Shown: positions 34,449 through 42,884 of the stretch, piece by piece
Position numbering within the stretch: position 1 is the first letter of the stretch
Layout of the letters: each line of letters starts with the position of its first letter
Source of the DNA: Ardenticatenaceae bacterium
Lineage (GTDB): Bacteria; Chloroflexota; Anaerolineae; Promineifilales; Promineifilaceae
NCBI GenBank assembly: GCA_020634315.1
Contig: JACKBV010000008.1
Coordinates: 75,201 to 139,200, forward strand
DNA: 64,000 bases
Direction: 5' to 3'
Notes under the pieces: model-generated
What the model was told of the DNA's origin: nothing
Databases searched by the model: none
What the model saw: the letters and a program-made list of their open reading frames with translations, nothing else
Made by a program: the position numbers and the translations under genes

Positions 34449-37400
34449 ATGCACAAAAGAACTTATCTGCTCCTTTTCATTTTTATTTTCTTGTTCACGG
34501 CGTGCGCCGAGGATGCGCCAACGCCAGCAGCAGTGACGCCGGAAGTGGCAACGGCCGTTCCCACCACCCCGGCAGAAAACACGCCACCGCCAGCAGAAAC
34601 CACTGCGCCAGCCCCACTCAGTGATGGCGTTGTCATCAGCGAGGTATTGATTGGCGTACCCGGCGGCAATAATTATGAATTCATCGAGCTGTACAATGGT
34701 GGAGAAACGGCCGTTTCCCTCGCCGGTTGGTCACTCTGGTATGCCAGCAAAGCAGGGCAAGACCCGGAGCAGCTCATCGCCTGGGACAACAGCGCCGCCG
34801 TCCCCCCCTTCGGCCACTACCTGCTCATCCACGAAGAGCAAGATTTCGGCCTCATCCCCGATGCCACCTTCGCCCTTTCACTCTCAAACAAGCAAGGCGG
34901 CTTGCTGCTGCGCGACGCCAATGACAATGTAATTGACGCCTTTGGCTGGGGTGAAACCGTGCCAGATGGCTTCTTCACCGGTGCTCCCATTCCTGTGCCG
35001 GAGAGCGGTGACAGCCTGGAACGGCTGCCCGGCGGCAGTACAGGCAACGGGCAAAACAGCGGGGACAATACGGCCGATTTTCAGGCCAACGCTGCCCCCA
35101 ATCCGCAAAACAGCGGCAGTGCCCTCACCCCCGCAGTCACAAACAAACTGGAACTGCTGCTGGAAGCGCCAGAAGTGGTCGAGCCAGGTGCAGAATTTAG
35201 CTACCTGATAACGGTGGGCAACACAATGGATACGGCGGCGCGTGACGTTGTCGTCACCATCCCCATCCCCGATTATTTCACAGTCGTCAGCCTGCCCAGC
35301 GGATTTAGCAGTGAAGAAGGGGCCATTGTCTGGCAAATTTCCGACCTGCCCGCCGCAAGCGAAATGGACGCCGACGTCAAACTGCAAAGCCCATACACCT
35401 ACGTAGACACCCTTGTCAACGGTTATTACGCCGACGCCGCTGGCCTCATTCGCAGCTATGGGTCGCCACAGTTGATCACGATGGCTGGCGGAGCCGTGCC
35501 CATCGCCATTGCCCGTGACATGGTGGGCAGCGTTGTCGGCATTGAGGGCGTCGCCACCATGTATACCGACGGCTTTTTCGCCGGGACCACCGGCACCAAG
35601 TTTTACATGGAAGATGACAGCGGCGGCATTCAGGTTTACATCCCCGGTGGCATGGGAGTGGTAAATGTCGCGATTGGCGACAACGTTCACGTTACCGGCA
35701 AGATTGAGCTATACCGCGATTCGCTAGAAATCATCCCCGTCACCATCCCCGATGATGTGCTGGTACTGGACAGCGGTGAACCACTGCCGCCCGCGCCCAT
35801 CACCGTGCTCGACAACGAAACAGACGATGCCATCATTGGCCGCCTGACCACACTTGCAGGCACAGTGACGCGCGTTGAGGAGTTTTCTTTCTCCTATGAG
35901 CTAGACATCGCCGATGACCAGGGCAATGTGACTCTGGTTTACATCGAAAAGGAGACGGGCGTCAGTGCCGAGCCAATTGATTTGGGCGAACAGTATCGCA
36001 TCACCGGCATCAGTGAATTTTACAGCGGGCTGCGCCAGATTAAGCCCCGTTTGCAAAGTGACATTGAGCGCATTTATCCGCCCATTGTTTGGGTAGAAAT
36101 GCGCAGTGCCAATAATGTGCAGCCGGGCAACCCGCTGACCTATACCATCACGGTTTACAATTACACGGAAACGGCCGTTACCAATCTCACCATCCTCGCT
36201 CCTGTCCCCAACAATTTGCCAGACGTGCTGCCCGACACAAACGGACTCGTTGCCTCCGGCAGCGTCACCTGGCAAATAGCAGAAATCCCCGGCGCGGGCG
36301 GCAGCGCGACTGTCGCCTACGTCCTGTCGGTTCCCGACGATGCCACCGATTTTCTACAAGCACCAGCTGTCACCGTAACGGCCGATTCCCTGCCCGAACC
36401 GCTCACTTCCGATGAATTCATCACCTTCATCGGCGAAGGCGTGCCGATTTGGGCCATTCAAGGGAGCGGCGACCGCTCCCCCTATGTGCGCAGCGACGCC
36501 ACTACCACGGGCATCGTCAGCGGCGTTTTCCCCGATTTGCACGGCTTCTTCATCCAGGAAACGGAGACGGACGACAATCCGGCCACATCGGCGGGGCTGT
36601 TTGTGCTGTATGGCAATGCCAGTGACGCCGTAGGCACGCTGCCGGTCGCCATTGGCGATTTGGTGCAGCTTACTGGCCGCGTGCGCGAGCTTTCCGGGCA
36701 AACAACGCTCAACGTCACCAACCCGGACGCACTCATCATTCACAGCAGCGACAACCCGCTGCCCCCGGCCACGGTGATTGATCCGCCACAGGAAACGGCC
36801 GTTGCCGCCATTTACAACGAAACATTGGAAGGGATGCTGGTGACACTGGGCGAAACGGCCGTTGCCGTGGCCCCCGCCACCCAATATGGCGAATACGTTC
36901 TCGTTTATGACCGTTGGGGCGTAGAAACTGTGCCACGCGGCGCGGAAACCGGCTTCTTCATCATTGTCGACGATGGCTCCTCTATCGTCCATGAAAGCCA
37001 GGAAACATTGCCCACGCCCATTGCCGTTGGCGACCAAATTAGCGACCTCACCGGGCCGCTGGCTTTCACCTATGATCAGTTCAAGATTGAACCGATTGTG
37101 ACGCCCACCGTGATCATGGCGGAACGGCCGTTGCCCAGCCTGCCCCCCATTGCCGATAACGAGCTGCGCATCGCCACCTTCAACACCGAAAACTTCTTTG
37201 ATAATAGCGACCCCCATCCCAGCAGCCCGCCCCTTCCTACCCGTGACGAATATGAGCACAAACTGGCAAAGCTGGCTGATGCCATTGTGCATATGGGTGC
37301 GCCGCAGATCATTGGCTTGCAAGAGGTGGAAAACATAGAGGTCTTAGCCGACCTGGCAGCGACAGAAGCGTTAGCCAGCTTCAATTATCAGCCTTACCTG

Positions 37401-37997
37401 ATTGAGGGGTATGATTCGCGGGGCATTGATGTGGGCTATTTGGTGCGCACCGATGTTGTCACCATCTCCGGCTTCACTGCGTACCCCGAACCCAATGGCC
37501 TCATGAGCCGCCCCCCATTGGTGATTACAGCCACGGTGCAAGGGCCATCAGGGCCGCTCACGTTTTACGTGTTGAACAATCATTTCCTGTCGCTGTCCGC
37601 CGGCGAGGAAGCGACAGAAGCGACACGCACGGCACAAGCAGCCTGGAATGTGACCATTATGGACGAAATCCGCGCCGCACATCCAGATGCGCTGTTTGTG
37701 GTCATGGGCGACCTGAATTCTTTCTATGAAACGCCGCCGCTTACGACGCTGCAAGCAAGTGGGCTGCACCATGTGTATGAGTTTTTGCCGGACGAGGAAC
37801 GGCCGTATACCTACATTTTTGAGGGCGCGACGCAAACACTGGATCACATCTTGTTGTCACCAGAATTGTTTGATGCGGTAACGGCCGTTACCGCCCTGCA
37901 CATCGACGCCAACTACCCCCTCCCCAGTACAGATGACGCGTCGGCAAAACACGTTTCCGACCACGATCCATTGATCGTGTCCATCGAACTCAAGTAA
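34449..37997 (+). CDS. Secreted multidomain nuclease-like protein (lamin-tail, DUF11, OB-fold, EEP)
   Basis: 1182 residues. Lipoprotein-like signal (LLLFIFIFLFTACAEDA), Thr/Pro linker, lamin-tail domain (about 60-190; ISEVLIGVPGGNNYEFIELY), DUF11-like repeat, two OB-fold modules of the YhcR type (VEGIEGVATMY-like, GDLVQLTGRVREL), a second DUF11 repeat and a C-terminal endonuclease/exonuclease/phosphatase domain with LRIATFNTENFF, IIGLQEVEN, VVMGDLNSFYETPPL and HVSDHDPLIV, the full catalytic set. Overall resembles extracellular nucleases such as ExeM/NucH. It probably breaks down external DNA for phosphate or biofilm turnover. Confidence 0.85.
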   Translation: MHKRTYLLLFIFIFLFTACAEDAPTPAAVTPEVATAVPTTPAENTPPPAETTAPAPLSDGVVISEVLIGVPGGNNYEFIELYNGGETAVSLAGWSLWYASKAGQDPEQLIAWDNSAAVPPFGHYLLIHEEQDFGLIPDATFALSLSNKQGGLLLRDANDNVIDAFGWGETVPDGFFTGAPIPVPESGDSLERLPGGSTGNGQNSGDNTADFQANAAPNPQNSGSALTPAVTNKLELLLEAPEVVEPGAEFSYLITVGNTMDTAARDVVVTIPIPDYFTVVSLPSGFSSEEGAIVWQISDLPAASEMDADVKLQSPYTYVDTLVNGYYADAAGLIRSYGSPQLITMAGGAVPIAIARDMVGSVVGIEGVATMYTDGFFAGTTGTKFYMEDDSGGIQVYIPGGMGVVNVAIGDNVHVTGKIELYRDSLEIIPVTIPDDVLVLDSGEPLPPAPITVLDNETDDAIIGRLTTLAGTVTRVEEFSFSYELDIADDQGNVTLVYIEKETGVSAEPIDLGEQYRITGISEFYSGLRQIKPRLQSDIERIYPPIVWVEMRSANNVQPGNPLTYTITVYNYTETAVTNLTILAPVPNNLPDVLPDTNGLVASGSVTWQIAEIPGAGGSATVAYVLSVPDDATDFLQAPAVTVTADSLPEPLTSDEFITFIGEGVPIWAIQGSGDRSPYVRSDATTTGIVSGVFPDLHGFFIQETETDDNPATSAGLFVLYGNASDAVGTLPVAIGDLVQLTGRVRELSGQTTLNVTNPDALIIHSSDNPLPPATVIDPPQETAVAAIYNETLEGMLVTLGETAVAVAPATQYGEYVLVYDRWGVETVPRGAETGFFIIVDDGSSIVHESQETLPTPIAVGDQISDLTGPLAFTYDQFKIEPIVTPTVIMAERPLPSLPPIADNELRIATFNTENFFDNSDPHPSSPPLPTRDEYEHKLAKLADAIVHMGAPQIIGLQEVENIEVLADLAATEALASFNYQPYLIEGYDSRGIDVGYLVRTDVVTISGFTAYPEPNGLMSRPPLVITATVQGPSGPLTFYVLNNHFLSLSAGEEATEATRTAQAAWNVTIMDEIRAAHPDALFVVMGDLNSFYETPPLTTLQASGLHHVYEFLPDEERPYTYIFEGATQTLDHILLSPELFDAVTAVTALHIDANYPLPSTDDASAKHVSDHDPLIVSIELK

Positions 37998-38438
37998 CCA
38001 CGCCTAAACGATTTCACACTTTGAGGCACAAAGATGCGGAGAAAAAAACCACATCTTTGTGCCTTTTGATATAAATTTTTGCCTGCCGCGCCGAGCACCC
38101 CACCTCTATGGTACTAATTTCCTAATCAACAAATTGGCGCTGCACGATCATGAACAACCCAAATTATGCCATTTTGGAGCAAAAATACAGCCCCCAGGAA
38201 AGCCATTCACTGAGATTATTCGCAACTTTTGTCAAGATATGGGGGTGATATTCACGACGGCTTCACGAAATGTTAAATACTAATACATCAGCGTGCACAA
38301 TCAGCCCCCATTTATAGCCCCTGCTAAGGTTAGCGAATCACATCAGCCGCCAAGTTAAGAACACTTGTTCCCCACATATACGGGATTGACACGGCTGGCA
38401 CCCCCAAGAATTGGCATGGGGGTTGTTGTGTCAAGACC

Positions 38439-38472
38439 GCAACCTTAAAAAAAACGAATTTTTTAAGGTTGC
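38439..38472. repeat. 14-bp perfect stem-loop in the dnaA upstream region
   Basis: GCAACCTTAAAAAA at 38439-38452 and TTTTTTAAGGTTGC at 38459-38472 are perfect inverted repeats around a 6-nt loop. A related CAACCTTTTAAGGG lies at about 38490. It could be a terminator for either direction or part of an origin structure. Confidence 0.7.
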
Positions 38473-38522
38473 GCCTTCCTAAAAATTTTCAACCTTTTAA
38501 GGGAATTCCTCGTTAATTACAT

Positions 38523-38550
38523 TGCATCTACCCATGCCGTTTGCTAGAAT
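38523..38550 (+). promoter_or_regulatory. Probable dnaA promoter
   Basis: TTGCAT at 38523-38528 and TAGAAT at 38545-38550 are 16 nt apart, and TGC precedes the -10 as in extended -10 promoters. This gives an unusually long leader of about 280 nt before the dnaA start codon. Confidence 0.5.
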
Positions 38551-38837
38551 GTTAAGACCGTTGTGAAAACCCAAAACAAGGAGCTCACGACCGCACAATA
38601 GAGAATCATTGGGAGCACTCCTCATCAGATAGTCCAGTTCGCGATGAGAAAGGTTGTATTCTTTATTGGACCTGCACTGAAGTACGGCTCATCATGCAAC
38701 GGGAAGCAGTCCCTACACCATAAATTCGGTTTCTTCTTTCATGAAGACATGCCGGCACTATGTGAATCAATCACATTGTACGCCAGAGGTTTGCTGCCTC
38801 CGGGTGTCAATATTTGTTGGATAAGAGGTATTGGATT

Positions 38838-40202
38838 ATGTCACCAGAAACAGCCTGGAAAGCGACCTTGGGAGAGCTTGAATTACAAATGACAAAGGCG
38901 ACTTTCAACACATGGCTGAAAGGCGCACGGCTTATTGCCTATGAAAACAATGAGTACGTGATTGGTGTACGCAATGACTATGCAAAAGATTGGTTAGAAA
39001 ATCGCCTTCGTGACACCATTTTGCGTACCCTCTCGGCCATCGCCGGACAAAAAAAAGTACAGGTTCGATTTGTCGTTTGGTCAGATGAAATCATCACTCC
39101 CCCACCGTCAGTTCTCAACATGGAAACAGAGCCAGGCAAACCCCAAGCAACGGCCGTTCCCAAACTCAATGGCAACGGTGGCGGCGGATTAAACAGCCGC
39201 TTCACTTTTAGCACCTTCGTCGTCGGCCCTAGCAACCGCCTGGCCCATGCTGCCGCCCTCTCTGTCGCCGAAAACCCCGGACAAACCTATAACCCCTTGT
39301 TTGTCTATGGCGGCGTTGGATTAGGCAAAACGCACTTGTTACACGCCATCGGGCAAAAGTGTATCGCAGACGGCCGTACCATTCGCTACATCTCCTCCGA
39401 AACATTTACCAACGATCTGGTGCAATCCATCCGCAATAAGCAGATGGATCAATTTCGCGAACGGTATCGCACACCAGACGTGTTGATGATCGATGATATT
39501 CAGTTCATCGCCGGGAAAGAGAGTACGCAAGAAGAGCTTTTCCACACGTTCAATGATTTGCACAGCCATGGCAAACAGGTCGTCATCTCCAGTGACCGCC
39601 CGCCAAAGGCGATGGTCACATTAGAAGAGCGGCTGCAATCTCGCTTTGAATGGGGTTTGATGGCCGATATTCAGCAGCCAGACCTGGAAACGCGCAAAGC
39701 AATTTTGCAATCCAAGGCGGAGAGCAGCGGCATTTACGTACCAGATGAAACGCTGGAAGTGATTGCCCATCATGTGCGCAACAACATCCGTGAATTGGAA
39801 GGCGCCTTGAACAAAGTTGTGGCCTATGCGCAATTATCTGGGCGCGAAGTGGATGAGGATTTAATCGGCATGGCGCTGGCCGACCTGATTCGCCAGCCAG
39901 ACAAGCTGACAGTGGAACAGGTTGTGGATGCGGTGTGCAGCTATTACAAAGTCGCGGCCGATGAACTGTTCAGCAACAGCCGCAAACGCACGATTGCCTT
40001 TCCACGCCAGATGGTGATGTATCTGGCACGCACAGAAACAGATGCGTCGCTGCCTCAAATTGGGGCAAAATTGGGGAACCGCGACCATTCGACTATTTTG
40101 TACGGATACGAAAAAATCGCATCACTCTTGGAAACAGACGCCACCGCACGACGTGAAATGCTGGATATTAAGGCTTCTATGTATGAAGTCCAGGCAGTAT
40201 GA
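38838..40202 (+). CDS. dnaA: Chromosomal replication initiator protein DnaA
   Basis: 454 residues. The ATG at 38838 (MSPETAWKATLGELELQM) matches the conserved DnaA N-terminus; a TTG at 38814 is less likely. Domain III has NPLFVYGGVGLGKTHLLHAIG (Walker A), VLMIDDIQFIAGKESTQEELFHTFN (Walker B) and SSDRPPKAM (sensor region). Domain IV has FPRQMVMYLARTETDASLPQIGAKLGNRDHSTILYG-type signature, including GNRDHST. It initiates replication by binding DnaA boxes. dnaN does not follow; a GNAT gene lies convergent after a terminator. Confidence 0.98.
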   Translation: MSPETAWKATLGELELQMTKATFNTWLKGARLIAYENNEYVIGVRNDYAKDWLENRLRDTILRTLSAIAGQKKVQVRFVVWSDEIITPPPSVLNMETEPGKPQATAVPKLNGNGGGGLNSRFTFSTFVVGPSNRLAHAAALSVAENPGQTYNPLFVYGGVGLGKTHLLHAIGQKCIADGRTIRYISSETFTNDLVQSIRNKQMDQFRERYRTPDVLMIDDIQFIAGKESTQEELFHTFNDLHSHGKQVVISSDRPPKAMVTLEERLQSRFEWGLMADIQQPDLETRKAILQSKAESSGIYVPDETLEVIAHHVRNNIRELEGALNKVVAYAQLSGREVDEDLIGMALADLIRQPDKLTVEQVVDAVCSYYKVAADELFSNSRKRTIAFPRQMVMYLARTETDASLPQIGAKLGNRDHSTILYGYEKIASLLETDATARREMLDIKASMYEVQAV

Positions 40203-40232
40203 TCATTAAAACGCAGTAAGTGCGGCAACAAC

Positions 40233-40261
40233 AAAAAACCGGACATATAGTCCGGTTTTTT
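40233..40261. terminator. Bidirectional rho-independent terminator
   Basis: AAAAAACCGGA at 40233-40243 and TCCGGTTTTTT at 40251-40261 are perfect inverted repeats around CATATAG. With A and T runs on either side it can end both dnaA and the convergent GNAT gene. Confidence 0.9.
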
Positions 40262-40264
40262 GTT

Positions 40265-40732
40265 TTACGGCAGTTTGCGCACAAAATTAGCCATGAACGG
40301 CCGTTCCTCCCACCCTTGCTTCTCGTAAAATTGGCGCTGGTACGATTCGCGCTGACGGCCGTTCAGCAGAGAGAGGCGAGAACAGCCGCGTGCTGCGGCC
40401 TCTGCATACACAGCATCAAGCAGCTGCCGCCCCACGCCCAGGCCACGCGCCTGCGGACGAACAAACAGTTCGGACACATAGCCCTCCGGGCCAGTCATGA
40501 ACAGATACGGCAGCCAGTGAACGGCCGTATATCCCACCACTTCCCCGACAGAGACAGCAACATAGATGGCATGGCTGTCATCGCGTAAGCAATCCTGCAA
40601 AAAGCGACGAACCCGAACGGCCGTTTCCGCCGCCGACTCCGCCGCCATGTGTGCAAACCAGTTCGTCTCGCGCAAAATGGCGGCAACGGCCGTTGCATCA
40701 TCCAGGTGTGCCGCGCGAATTTCCAGCGTCAT
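40265..40732 (-). CDS. GNAT-family N-acetyltransferase
   Basis: 155 residues from the ATG at 40730-40732 (MTLEIRAAHLDDATAV). The acetyl-CoA-binding segment reads VRPQARGLGVGRQLLDAVYAEA, followed by LLNGRQRESYQRQFYEKQGW, typical of motif A and B. The substrate is unknown. Its ATG overlaps the stop of the thioredoxin-domain gene by ATGA, so the two are translationally coupled. Confidence 0.9.
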   Translation of the reverse strand: MTLEIRAAHLDDATAVAAILRETNWFAHMAAESAAETAVRVRRFLQDCLRDDSHAIYVAVSVGEVVGYTAVHWLPYLFMTGPEGYVSELFVRPQARGLGVGRQLLDAVYAEAAARGCSRLSLLNGRQRESYQRQFYEKQGWEERPFMANFVRKLP

Positions 40733-42768
40733 AGTGTGCCATCCAGTTGAGCTTGCAAAGCTGCGGCATCGGTTACGGGCTGCTGGCAGACAAAGCGGCG
40801 ACAAACATAGGCGGTCGCTTTGCCCGCCAGCGGCGACCGTTGTGCCAGCAAAGGCACATTCTCGCCATTCAAACCGGCAGCAACCACCAAATTGGGGCGA
40901 TAAGCAGCCCAAATTGTGGCGAGCAGCGCCTGCGTATCGGGCGCATCGGGTGTGCCGCTAACGGCCGTTTCCTGAGGTTCGCTCACAATAAAAGCGGCCG
41001 CACACAGCCAATGGGCAAAGCCGGTGGGATAACGCGACATCGCCTCGTGCATGGCGGCTGTGGCTTGCTGGGCAATGTCCCAATAACGGCCGTTTCCCGT
41101 ATACAAGCTCAAACGCAGCAGCACCTGCGCCGCCATCCCATTGGCGCTGGGCGTGGCATTATCCTGCACATCCTTCGGCCGATGCAGCAGCGCCTCGTGA
41201 TCATCCGACGTGTCAAAAAAGCCGCCCGCCTCATCGGTAAAATGATCGAGCATGCGCTGGGCCAATTCTTGTGCCCAGGTAAACCAGGTTTCGTCAAAAG
41301 TAGTTTGGTACAGCGCCAGCAGCCCATCCGCCAGATACGCATAATCTTCGAGATACCCGTTGTAACGGGCAGCGTGCCCCGCTTTCCAGGTGCGCCATAA
41401 ACGGCCGTCTTCCGCACGCATCGTCTGCCGCAAAAACAAGGCATTGGCTGTGGCAATCTCCGTATAATCAGCCCGGCGCAGCACACGCCCCGCCTCGGCA
41501 AACGCCGCCAGCATCAAGCCATTCCACGCCGTCAACACCTTGTCATCCAGCCCCGGCCAAACACGCTTTGCCCGTGCTTGAAACAACTTGCGCCGGGCAG
41601 CATCCAGACGCGTCGCCATTTGCGATGGATCAAGCCGCAAGGCAGCGGCTACCGCTTCTGGCTCCTCACGCATACGCAAAATAGTATGCCCTTCCCAATT
41701 GCCGCGCTCGCTCACGTCATAATAGCGCATGAACAAATCTGCATCTTCCCCCAACAATGCGCGGATTTCGTCAGCCGACCAGACGTAAAATTTCCCCTCT
41801 TCCCCTTCGCTGTCGGCGTCATAACTGCTGTAAAAGCCGCCTTGTGGATGGCGCATTTCACGAGCAACAAAGTCAAGCGTCTCCTCGACGATGCGTCGAT
41901 ACAATGGCTTGCCCGTTACCTGCCAGGCGTGTAAATAAACCCGTGCCAGCAATGCGTTGTCATAGAGCATCTTCTCGAAATGGGGCACAAGCCATTCGTC
42001 ATCGGTCGAATAGCGGGCAAAGCCGCCACCAAGCTGGTCATACATGCCGCCATAGGCCATCTTTTGCAAGGTTAATTCGGCCATATGCAGGGCCATGCCA
42101 TCATCGTAAAGATGGTGCATCCACAGCAAAAATTCGAGGGTCATGGAAGGCGGGAATTTGGGCGCACGGCCAAACCCTCCGTCGGCGGAATCGAAGCTGC
42201 GAAAAATGACATCGAGGGCACGGTTAAATAACGGCCGTTCCAACACCCCCTCTTCTCCCGTCAGCGCAAACCCGCGCCGCAAATGCCCGCTGATGTCGCT
42301 GGCGCTCTCTTCGATTTCTTGCCGCTGTGTCTGCCACGCCTGGGCAATGCTTTGCAGCACTTGCATAAAACTGGCACGGCCGTATCGCGGCGTGGGCGGG
42401 AAATACGTACCGCCGAAAAAGGGGCGACCATCCGGGGTCAAAACCACCGTCATCGGCCAGCCACCCTGCCCGGTCATGGCAACGACCGCATTCATGTAAA
42501 TGGCATCCAGGTCGGGGCGCTCCTCACGGTCTACCTTGATGTTGATGAAATAGCGGTTCATGAATTCGGCCGTGGCCGGATTCTCAAACGATTCGTGCGC
42601 CATCACATGACACCAATGGCAGGCCGCATAACCAATGCTGAGCAAAATCGGCTTATCTTCGCTGCGTGCGCGTGTCAACGCTTCTTCGCCCCAAGGATAC
42701 CATTCCACGGGATTATCAACGTGTTGCAGCAGGTAAGGGCTGGTTTCATGAGCAAGATGATTGGGCAT
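40729..42768 (-). CDS. YyaL/SSP411-type thioredoxin-domain protein (DUF255)
   Basis: 679 residues, usual for the family. It starts MPNHLAHETSPYLLQHVDNP; the thioredoxin-like domain has GYAACHWCHVMAHESF with Cys at 50 and 53, and KVDREERPDLD. The rest is an (alpha/alpha)6-barrel related to N-acylglucosamine 2-epimerase or cellobiose epimerase enzymes (GGFGRAPKFPPSM, GGFYSSYDADSEGEEGKFYVW, WNGLMLAAFAEAG). Biochemical role is unsettled. It shares an operon with the downstream GNAT gene. Confidence 0.93.
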   Translation of the reverse strand: MPNHLAHETSPYLLQHVDNPVEWYPWGEEALTRARSEDKPILLSIGYAACHWCHVMAHESFENPATAEFMNRYFINIKVDREERPDLDAIYMNAVVAMTGQGGWPMTVVLTPDGRPFFGGTYFPPTPRYGRASFMQVLQSIAQAWQTQRQEIEESASDISGHLRRGFALTGEEGVLERPLFNRALDVIFRSFDSADGGFGRAPKFPPSMTLEFLLWMHHLYDDGMALHMAELTLQKMAYGGMYDQLGGGFARYSTDDEWLVPHFEKMLYDNALLARVYLHAWQVTGKPLYRRIVEETLDFVAREMRHPQGGFYSSYDADSEGEEGKFYVWSADEIRALLGEDADLFMRYYDVSERGNWEGHTILRMREEPEAVAAALRLDPSQMATRLDAARRKLFQARAKRVWPGLDDKVLTAWNGLMLAAFAEAGRVLRRADYTEIATANALFLRQTMRAEDGRLWRTWKAGHAARYNGYLEDYAYLADGLLALYQTTFDETWFTWAQELAQRMLDHFTDEAGGFFDTSDDHEALLHRPKDVQDNATPSANGMAAQVLLRLSLYTGNGRYWDIAQQATAAMHEAMSRYPTGFAHWLCAAAFIVSEPQETAVSGTPDAPDTQALLATIWAAYRPNLVVAAGLNGENVPLLAQRSPLAGKATAYVCRRFVCQQPVTDAAALQAQLDGTL

Positions 42769-42884
42769 AAAGTCTCCTCAAACGGTCGCTAACACTGATT
42801 GCGTACTGCGTCCTTAAAAAGTACGTAATAGGCAGCAGTCTCTATTGGAAAAACAAATCAAAATCGGGTAAATTTCCAGGTCGT

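Larger units (their letters stand above)
37998..38837. other. 840-nt AT-rich spacer upstream of dnaA, candidate origin region
   Basis: No convincing gene. It holds CACAAAGATG/CATCTTTGTG arms near 38028-38060, a short CCCCC/GGGGG stem near 38401-38422, a 14-bp stem-loop at 38439-38472, an AT-rich tract 38440-38520 and the dnaA promoter. DnaA-box-like matches are weak: TTCCCCACA at 38368 (two mismatches) and TGTGAAAAC at 38562 (one mismatch, minus strand). It contains no ACGGCCGT copy. An origin is plausible by position only. Confidence 0.35.

Noticed and set aside
37998..38837. tRNA or SRP RNA gene in the dnaA upstream spacer
   Set aside because: No T-loop-like or SRP-type conserved core seen.
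38644..38892. 82-codon frame upstream of and overlapping dnaA
   Set aside because: No ribosome site, no recognisable fold, overlaps the certain dnaA start. It may be part of the dnaA leader.
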